A stretch of 64,000 bases of DNA from Sordariomycetes sp. S80-01Y (lineage: Eukaryota > Ascomycota > Sordariomycetes). The position numbers and the translations under genes were made by a program. Each line of letters starts with the position of its first letter. Position 1 is the stretch's first letter. The notes under the pieces are model-generated. The model was given only the letters and a program-made list of their open reading frames with translations, ran no database searches and was not told the origin of the DNA. The stretch is from assembly GCA_037042185.1 (NCBI GenBank), contig JAXQJY010000018.1:124001-188000 (forward strand), given 5' to 3'. Positions 57,063 to 64,000 of the stretch are shown piece after piece.

Positions 57063-58309
57063 CTACGACGGCAGTGGTGCTGTGTCCCCGAAACACCAGC
57101 CTTGAAGCGCAGCACTGTATCTCTCGCCTACAATCTCAACCTTCTCAATTTGCTTCCTGATGATTTGCTCATCTTCTCTTGATAGTTTGACATCTAAAGA
57201 CCCAATGTTCTCTTCAAGATATCGGATTCTCTTAGTGCCCCTGCCAATTGTTCGTCAGCGCGGGTCTCTTGCGTCGTGAAGGGACTTTAAGTATACTTAC
57301 GGGATCGGGATGATATTGTCTCCTTGAGCCATAATCCACGCCAGAGAAAGCTGCCCAGGTGTGCAACCTTTCTTCTCAGCCATCTGCTTCAAAAGCTCGA
57401 CCAACTTCATATTGTTGTGCCAATTCTCCTTACTATATTTTGGAGCATGCTTTCGAAAATCAGTGTCATCGAAATCATCGGGCGAAGTCAGTTGGCCGGT
57501 CAAGAACCCTCGGCCTAGAGGGCTGTAGGCAACGATAGACACCCCGAGTTCGCGGCACGTCTTCAAGAGACCAACGTCATCATGTTCTATGTCGAGCGCA
57601 AACGGAGAATACTCAAGTTGGACCGCGGCGATCGGATGGACTCTGTGAGCGCGGCGAAGAGTATCGGCTGACACTTCACTAAGACCCAGATGATCTATCT
57701 TCCCCTCGCTTCAGATTTAACTAGCGTCAGTGACTTGGTTCTGGTACCGAGAAACAATGGACTCACTTCTTCAATTCCACCATGGCCCTGATGGTGAGCT
57801 CAATTGGTGTCTTCGGATCGACACGATGGCAATAATACAGATCGCTATCAAGGATTAGTATTTTCAACTCTGAGTCCCAAGGGCGATTGAATGCTTGCAT
57901 CTTATCGACTCCTAGACGCTTGAGGCTCTTCTCACAAGCTTGCCTCACATATTCCGGGCTGCTGCAAACGGTAGGCTTGCCATCCGCACCACGGCTGAAC
58001 CCGAACTTGGTCGAGAGGAATACCTTGTCCCTCGATCCGGAATGCTTCAGCCACCTTGCCAACACATCTTCGTTGTCCTTGTCTAGAAGGTCAGTACTCT
58101 GGTGGCTCTCGTGCAGAAACAAGCCGCTCACAGGTGTCAGAAGTGTCGAATACTGTAGATCCGAGCTCTATAGCGCGATCAAGAACCTTGAATCTTTCTT
58201 CGTCCGGTAGAGGCTGCCCGTAGAACTCGCTCAGACCCATGCAGCCGAATCCGAGGGCTGGGACGAGGGGCCCGTCTGCTCCGAGCTGGCGCATAGGTAT
58301 TTCTGCCAT
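57063..58309 (-). CDS. aldo-keto reductase
   Basis: A TIM-barrel AKR of the fungal/plant AKR13-like group. The tetrad is visible: FDTSDTYKDNE (Asp and Tyr; the Tyr codon is split by an intron), the Lys in FLSTKFGF and the His in LYYCHRVD. Other landmarks are [34 protein letters not shown] and [15 protein letters not shown]. The stretch 57845-57898 is stop-free, so it reads as 18 extra codons, but removing it as an intron with a GC donor (GCAAGC) and TAG acceptor restores the family motif DKIDLYYCH. It would reduce a carbonyl with NADPH. It ends at 57063 with PLPS. Divergent from the VOC gene. Confidence 0.9.
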
Positions 58310-58888
58310 GTTTTGTGCTGAATTCTGAATGATATCTCCAAATTCCTCATCAAGTAATTAACTATTGAATGGATTTTGAGGATGAATTTAGTGCTGGTCA
58401 AACAACATGGTGAGAGTTGCCCCAGGGATTGCCACCATGCCTCTTTGGGGCATTCTCATATCCTTCCTTTGCGCTACTCGTCCTCACCCCAGGAGGAAGA
58501 CGATAGCCATTTTCTGAAATTACGGGTATGCACATGAATTCTGGAATGAGCTCCCAATGATTTGGGCACGGCACAGCCTCCATTTTCCCTCGCGCTTCCC
58601 CACAGTGGCCTCCTGATCAACAGGTGGGGAGCTTCCCCAACTCCCTCGAAATCGGGGTAGTGGTAAGGAATTCCGATACTGGGTTTACTGGCTGTTTACT
58701 TCCCCGTCGGCGCGAGAGGTGCGTCTTGGCCGGCATGACGCACTTGGGGAAACTCCAAAACAGCCTTGCTCAACGGCTGCTTCGATACCAGCTTTAGACG
58801 TTTGTCCCAGGGAATTTTCGCACACATTGTTGAACTTGACAGAAATTCTCATCAGAAGCCGAATCAAAGCTGCCTGCAGAAAGAAACC
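58310..58888. promoter_or_regulatory. shared promoter, AKR / VOC protein
   Basis: 579 bp between divergent starts. Contains GGGGAGCTTCCCC (58626-58638), a near-palindrome, and GGGGAAACTCC near 58745, with TACCCCGAT on the reverse strand near 58655. Confidence 0.45.
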
Positions 58889-59442
58889 ATGGCGAAAGGA
58901 GACCCTGTAAGAGCGAAAACTCAACATGGACGTGTTTCACCTCACTCATACATATCCAGATTCCCCATCCCTTGAACCACGTCGCCATCTCGGTGCCCGA
59001 CATCAAAGCCGCGACGAAATGGTACACAGAAGTCTTGGGCTTTACCCAGCTGAAGCCCTTCGCCACCATTGAACGCTCCAAGATGCCTAACGCAGCCATC
59101 TTCAAAATCTACCCTGACGACTTGCAAAAGGTCACCACTGGTTGCTTGTCAGCCGGCAATGGCATTGGCGTTGAGCTCTTTGAGTTCCAGGAGCCAAAGA
59201 TCACCGCGGATACGCAGGCTAATTTTGCGAAGGACTACAAGAGGGGCGGCTTGTTCCACATTGGCATCACGGTACCAGATGTCGACGCTCTTTGCGAGAA
59301 GGCCGTGAAGGCCGGTGCAAAGAAAATTGGAGAGACGGTGCCTGTGTATGAGTATGATGCGTTGTACATCGAGGACCCCTGGGGTACAGTCATCGAGCTC
59401 ATTTCGGGAAGCTTTGAGAGAATCATGTCGAATCGGGGCTAG
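58889..59442 (+). CDS. VOC/glyoxalase-fold protein
   Basis: 166 residues. Exon 1 is only six codons (MAKGDP; 58889-58906), and the 53-nt intron 58907-58959 leads to IPHPLNHVAISVPDIKAATK. The vicinal-oxygen-chelate fold shows as two beta-alpha-beta-beta-beta units: WYTEVLGFTQL in the first and FHIGITVPDVDALCEKAV with DPWGTVIEL in the second. Metal-ligand candidates are His in NHVAIS, Glu in GVELFEF, His in LFHIGITV and Glu in TVIELI. Family members include glyoxalases, extradiol dioxygenases and lactone or epoxide hydratases, so the reaction is open. The lack of an ATG before NHVAIS in the main exon is explained by the tiny first exon. Divergent from the AKR. Confidence 0.88.
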
Positions 59443-59529
59443 ATTATCTACTTTGCAATGCACTAAAGATTTCTCGTCGATTTGCGATTTATTTACTCAA
59501 GAGCATACGCTGCGTTTCTATAGCCAGGA

Positions 59530-60731
59530 TCACAAGGCGACCACCATCCTCTTCGTGCTCTTGCCAGCCATCATTTTCTCCACCATGCCATTGACATCCT
59601 CCAAGGACTTGTAGGTCTCAATTTCGGGGGTGATCCCATGCTTGGCTGTAAAGTCCACGGCCTTCCTCAAGCGCTGCGGAGTCGAGGTGCTATCCCCCTT
59701 CACCCGGTACGTCCCTCGGGCAATATCCAAAGCCCCGAAGCGAAGGGGGTTGGCGGGAAGACCTACGACCATGAGGATGCCACCGACTGTCACAAGGGGT
59801 ATTGCGCTGTCGTAGGCAGCGTCCGCGTCGCTGTAGACTGCCACAGCATGAGCGCCACCGTCAGTGAGGTCGAGGATCTCATTGCGGTAGTTCTTGTCGG
59901 TCCGCGAATTGAAGGCGTGGTCGGCACCTTGGGCCTTTGCCACGTTTAGTATGTCATCGTTGATGTCCATGGCTATGACTTTGGCACCCATTGCTTTGCC
60001 ATACTGGATGGCGAGCTGGCCTAGACCCCCACAACCGACAATAATAAGCCATTGGCCTGGCCGCAGTTCACACGAGTCAACCGTATGGAATGCTCGGGGC
60101 TTGTCAGTCGAAAGTATTTCCAGAAGATCTAGACCAGAACTTACATGTTACGCCAGCGCAGAATATCACCGACGCGCTTGTCACTGGCAGCGCATCCGGC
60201 AACTTGATGCAATTCTGCCAGTCCACAACCGCATACTCAGAAAAGAAGCCAGGAATAGTGAAGCCATTGACATGAGACTGCTTCTTCAAACAATGGTTGT
60301 TGTGCACAAGACATCCCCTGCACTCAAAGCAAGCATTCTGCACGTAGAGAAATCCCACCGCGTCGCCAGTCTTGAAGCCCTTGCCCTCAGTTGAAGGATG
60401 TAGCTTTTCGACGTAGCCGGCTCCTTCGTGGCCCAAGGTGATGGGTTCTTTGCGACCTCCAAGCCTGATTGACATGAGATCGGAGTGGCAAAGACTGGCA
60501 GATGCGAGCTTGATCAAGATCTGGCCCTCGTCGGGGTCAGGCTTGACCACACTGTTGACCACAACTTTGCCTTGAGCTGGATCCCACTGTGCGGCTTTCA
60601 TCTTCAATCCGGAGTCTATTTGCTGAGGAACATCTGGCATAGCCGCGTTTCCAGCCTATAGAAGAGTCAGCAGCTGTCAATAAGAGGCAGAAGTCGTGAG
60701 CTACCGGGTCCCAGTGCTCGTTCTTGGACAT
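59530..60731 (-). CDS. zinc-dependent alcohol dehydrogenase (MDR family), cluster copy 2
   Basis: About 350 residues from three exons. Exon 1 gives MSKNEHWDP. Exon 2 runs from AGNAAMPDVPQQ through MKAAQWDP, CHSD (catalytic zinc), GHEGAGYVE, NACFECRGC (structural zinc) and NHCLKKQSHVNGF. It joins at VT/SFHTVDSCELRPGQ, using a GAG acceptor, to the Rossmann segment IIVGCGGLGQLAIQYGKAMG. The join reproduces the corresponding segment of ADH copy 1 (GVTAFHAVEECELKAGQ). It ends VVAL at 59530. It is a paralogue of the ADH at 40653, though diverged, and forms the right-hand partner of SDR 5. Confidence 0.9.
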
Positions 60732-61157
60732 GTTGACAGTTCGTTCCCTCAGCAGTTGGAAGATTTACTTAAGCTTTTGCCAGAAAGTCGTTAGCTATCT
60801 GTCCTTCATAACGACTAAACCTATTTATCGTATCCTTGTTCATTTTTGACGCAGGTTGCATCCTGTCCTCGTTGGCCGGAAGTGGTTTTCCTTCTGGCTT
60901 TCAACACTCGATGGGGTCTCATCGTCCCAAACCCCGCAACCCCGAAGGACGCCAACTCCGGTCTGGGCCGACACTACCACGCCTCGCAGCCTGTCGCTTT
61001 GTTATGTTCTTCCAAGTACAAAGGCGCTTGCAAATAAATAGATCCGGGTATTGAGGGAACACTCAAACTACTCCTTGGTGATAAAGTAAGAAGAAACTCG
61101 CTTCCAGAATACACCGAGACATCCGACACCATCTGCCAACCTCTTGCCCCAAACACG
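60732..61157. promoter_or_regulatory. shared promoter, ADH copy 2 / SDR 5
   Basis: 426 bp between divergent starts. Contains CCCCGCA at 60932-60938 followed by CCCCGAAGG. This is the right-most paired promoter of the cluster. Confidence 0.5.
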
Positions 61158-61958
61158 ATGGAAAATAAAGTAATAGCTATCACGGGCGCCGCTTCAGGTA
61201 TGGGCAGAGAAGTTGCTCGAGTACTAGCCGCCAAAGGTGCCAAGGTATCCCTGTGTGACGTTCAGTCAGGGCCTCTCGACTCCCTCGTTGCAGAAATCAC
61301 CCAAGCCGGTGGCACCGCCATCTCCGTCACTGCAGATGTTCGCGACCGCGAACAGGTTGAGGCATGGGTCCGGATGACTGTAGAAAAGCTGGGCAGGCTC
61401 GACGGTGCTGCCAATCTTGCTGGCGTGATCGGGAAACAGAACAACATCGCCCCTTTGCAAGACATTGACGATGATGACTGGGACTTCATCATCGGTGTGA
61501 ACCAGCGGGGGCTAATGAACTGCTTGCGCGCACAGATCCCCCATTTCAATGATGGAGGCTCCATCATCAACGCCGCGAGCGTCGCAGGTGTGATGGGTGT
61601 TGCCAGGAACGCAGCCTATTCAGCCTCGAAGCACGCCGTCATTGGCTTGACCAGGTCTGCAGCGAAGGAACTCGGAGAGCGAGAGATAAGATGCAATTGC
61701 TTCTGTCCGTATGTTTCCGCCGCCTTTGCCAAAGTTTGTGAGAGATCACTGACACCATGCAAAAGAGGTCTCATCGACACGCCGATGGCTCAGAAGTCTG
61801 CCGAGATTCGTGGGACCAAGTTCAGCGTCGATCACACTGCTTTGAAAAGAGCCGGACAGCCAGGTGAGGTTGCCAGCCTGGTGGAATTTCTTTTGGGCGA
61901 GGGGTCCAAGTTTATGACGGGCGGTGTCATCAGCATAGACGGGGGATGGATGTGCTAA
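61158..61958 (+). CDS. short-chain dehydrogenase/reductase (SDR 5)
   Basis: 247 residues after removing a 57-nt intron (61709-61765), which is in frame and stop-free. It joins CFCP to GLIDTPM. The cofactor motif is TGAASGMG, with NLAGVIG, INAASVAGV (catalytic Ser) and YSASK (YxxxK). It ends SIDGGWMC. Close paralogue of SDR 2 (43759-44568). Divergent from ADH copy 2. Likely NAD(P)-dependent alcohol oxidation; substrate unknown. Confidence 0.9.
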   Translation: MENKVIAITGAASGMGREVARVLAAKGAKVSLCDVQSGPLDSLVAEITQAGGTAISVTADVRDREQVEAWVRMTVEKLGRLDGAANLAGVIGKQNNIAPLQDIDDDDWDFIIGVNQRGLMNCLRAQIPHFNDGGSIINAASVAGVMGVARNAAYSASKHAVIGLTRSAAKELGEREIRCNCFCPYVSAAFAKVCERSLTPCKRGLIDTPMAQKSAEIRGTKFSVDHTALKRAGQPGEVASLVEFLLGEGSKFMTGGVISIDGGWMC

Positions 61959-62217
61959 TGACGGCAGAATGTTCGAGCCATTGAGTAACCATGTCCTCCG
62001 TATACCGTGCAAACACCGGTGATCGAGGGCTATGATATGGTAGCCATCTGTGAGAAGTCTAGCCCAGAGATGAGCGACACATCGCGGGTATCTGTATTCA
62101 AAGGACAATCTACGCCAGGGGTATATTCAGCGCACATATTTGCGATCGCTGCCGTCTCGTCGTCAAGTCATTCCTCTTTCGCTCCAGCCTTCCCATCCAG
62201 GCCTAACACGGCATTTC

Positions 62218-63071
62218 CTACGGGTAACCGGGCGAACCCTCGTCGCGACCCGTGTCAAATTGGATGCCATCAGGCCTTGCCCTGTCGAGCTGTGTCTGGA
62301 AAGACGCATCCTTAAGCGCAAAATTGGCCTTGCCGAAATCATGGCCGCTGAGGAGGTCGCGGGTGTTGCCCGGGAATCCGTTCCAGCTCACCAAGTCTCC
62401 CTGAAACCAGATGCCCTTGTGGTTCTCCAGGTTTTCGTCGTCGGCGTTCCCGAAGCGGAAGCAGTGTGTGGAAAAGCCATCCTTGTGATAGACCATCTTG
62501 GGGTGGTTGCCCTGCCAGCGGACGTTGCTGGCGGCCTTGATCTCGTAGCTGCCGTGCTGGCTGGCCCCAACGTACTCAGCCTTACCATTTCGAACCCAAA
62601 CGGCGATGTGCTCCCTGGGATACGTTAGGATTGATTTTCAGTAGAAAGACGGGAGCAAGCTCACCAGTCGTGCCTGTGGCCCGGGTCAGGAGCATAAGGA
62701 ATGGCTACGTCCTTTTCAAAGTAGTAGTCGTAGAGATACGCACACCATTCTCCGTTGCACCTCTGCCTCGAGTAAACGTTGTTGTTGTCGAGGTCGGACA
62801 GGTCCCTGCAACCCGACGACAGGCCGGTCCATTTGTGGTTCAGCCCCTGGACTATATTACCGCGGGCATCGATGGCGGGCACGTTGTAGCAACCATCCAC
62901 GTCAAAATCCATGACCGGCTGCCACTTGAGGTCATCGGCCGTGGCCTTCTGAGGCAGCGCAGTCGGAGGATTGGTGGCGCTCAGAACGACCTCGTCGGCG
63001 GGAGCAGGCGCAGCGTTCGCCGCAGTGAGCAGCAGGGCGACTTGCCCCAGGCTGTTGGTGATCCTGACCAT
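62218..63071 (-). CDS. NLP-family secreted protein (NPP1 domain)
   Basis: About 267 residues from exons 62665-63071 and 62218-62614. It starts at the ATG at 63071 with a signal peptide (LLLTAANAAPAPA). The family hallmark heptapeptide GHRHDWE is present but split by the intron, with the tryptophan codon divided. NPP1 features include two conserved cysteine regions in the first half and a WNGFPGN-like C-terminal segment. NLPs are plant-directed cytolysins of fungi, oomycetes and bacteria that act on glycosylated sphingolipids in dicot membranes. Non-cytolytic members also exist, so activity cannot be claimed. It lies outside the metabolic cluster. A TATAAG occurs about 55 bp upstream. Confidence 0.9.
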
Positions 63072-64000
63072 GGCGGAGGCGGTTACTTTGACGTCTGGGT
63101 TCCCATCACTGGATGGGCCGTTTTGTTGACTTATAGCATGGCGCAATACCAGCCTCGAGGTGGGTGATGGCCTCTGGCGCCATACGCACCCCCACGTGTC
63201 GACACAGCGATCAGTTCAGCGGACCTGTGCTCGCAGAGCACATGCAGAGAAGACCTCAACCCTCTTGAAGGGCCAAAGCCACAGGCTTACCGTCCATCAC
63301 GGGCCCCCTCACACGTGCTGGCGTCGGGAGGCTGTTGAGGAACGACCAAATGAGACATGTTGAGGAGGGGAACTCACATGGTTACAGCGAGGCCCTGGTG
63401 CTGTGGTCAACTTGGTCAAGGGCAGCTTCTGGATGCAGCACGTGTCGGCGCACTGGTGCTTACGTGCATGTCTAGCCGTGGTTGGCGGCTTTCCCTGGGT
63501 GGGAAGTTGATTATTAACCCTGATCCCTGCAAGTCGACAAGAGCGTATTTGCCCGGCAGTTGGGCGTTCAAGCTGAGCACCACCAGTAAAATGAGGCTAT
63601 TCGCAATCGTGCACTGGCACTGCTCGTGATGGCGGACGCGTCGAATGGGTCGCATCCTTTCAGTTCGGTAACGGAGGCGAGTCTTCTCTGAACGCGTGGG
63701 TTGGAGCATGGTCACGGTAGGGCAGTTGAAGTTGTTGGCTGTGGACTAAAGGTTGAGCATCGCGTTAGCAAGGTTAGACTCGATGGCGCGGAGGAGAACT
63801 AGTCACTTAGAAAGGACATCAGGTGTTCTGATCTGAAAGATTGTGCGCAAACGACTGCTTCTTTGAGTGCGACATTACTATTTCACTGTTCGCCGGGAGG
63901 TTGGCGCGAACGCCAGCACGCCATCGGGGCCATGTAGTATCATTGCGAGCGTGGATGTTGTAGAGAATGAGTTTGTTGAGCGAGTCCAGGCGTTGGTAAA
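63072..64000. other. 0.9 kb right-edge region, no gene seen
   Basis: Upstream of the NLP gene. Only short unmatched frames; the right end of the window is not visibly part of a gene. Confidence 0.4.

Noticed and set aside
40653-61958. Reading the cluster as a classical polyketide, peptide or terpene biosynthetic cluster
   Set aside because: No synthase or cyclase of any class is visible between 40.6 and 62 kb; the only NRPS-like gene is 39 kb away with unrelated genes in between.
1-64000. CRISPR arrays, rRNA, tRNA, transposase genes
   Set aside because: No spaced direct repeats, rRNA-like or convincing tRNA cloverleaf sequences, and no transposase or integrase motifs were seen by eye.

Overview
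The window is nuclear DNA of a filamentous ascomycete, most likely a plant-associated Sordariomycete-like fungus. The evidence is short GT-AG introns of about 48-72 nt with CTAAC/CTGAC-like branch sites, ATG starts in good context, and moderately GC-rich genes separated by long non-coding gaps. The gene content also fits: an NLP-family cytolysin, secreted xylan and starch hydrolases, a CFEM/PTH11-type receptor, a NACHT-type STAND protein and an NRPS-like enzyme. No bacterial operons, CRISPR array, rRNA or confident tRNA were seen. The species cannot be named from the sequence.

Left part (1-30.7 kb), ordinary dispersed genes. A 3'-truncated NRPS-like adenylating enzyme (1-1962, -) is followed by a ~3 kb gap. 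Then come an enoyl-CoA hydratase/isomerase (5037-6166, +), an acyl-protein thioesterase with an optional membrane anchor (6308-7242, -) and a secreted L-amino-acid-oxidase-like flavoenzyme (8567-10778, +). Next are a 1474-residue NACHT STAND protein with TPR-like region and C-terminal zinc finger (11991-16415, +), a secreted alpha-amylase (18626-20066, +), a ferric/cupric reductase (20413-22401, -) divergent from a Ctr copper transporter (23117-23727, +), and a CFEM-domain PTH11-like receptor (25306-26826, -).

Middle part (30.7-40.6 kb). A GH43-type hydrolase (30707-31856, -) and a GH10 xylanase (33041-34179, +) are divergent and share a promoter with three GGCTAA-type XlnR/Xyr1 sites. They are followed by a small hydrophilic protein of unknown function (34367-34993, -), a secreted M6-like metalloprotease (36127-38109, +) and a vacuolar-type Ca2+/H+ exchanger (38177-40134, -).

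Right part (40653-61958): a compact run of 14 genes, nearly all redox or small-molecule enzymes, which I read as one metabolic gene cluster. It holds two zinc alcohol dehydrogenases, five short-chain dehydrogenases, one aldo-keto reductase, one P450, two EthD-family proteins, one AtuA-like (DUF1446) protein, one VOC/glyoxalase-fold protein and one TRI12-like MFS transporter. There is no PKS, NRPS, terpene cyclase or recognisable transcription factor. Most genes are arranged as head-to-head pairs sharing short promoters, and several of those promoters carry a CCCCGCA element that matches the CreA carbon-repressor consensus. The content suggests catabolism or transformation of an imported small molecule, possibly a terpenoid or aromatic compound. 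This is the best candidate for an undescribed system in the window. An NLP-family secreted protein (62218-63071, -) lies just outside the right border.

Most genes here are interrupted, so exon structures were worked out by hand from splice signals, frame and family conservation. Two genes (the GH10 xylanase and the aldo-keto reductase) appear to use GC-AG introns. Several other introns are multiples of three and stop-free, so they are easily mistaken for coding sequence.
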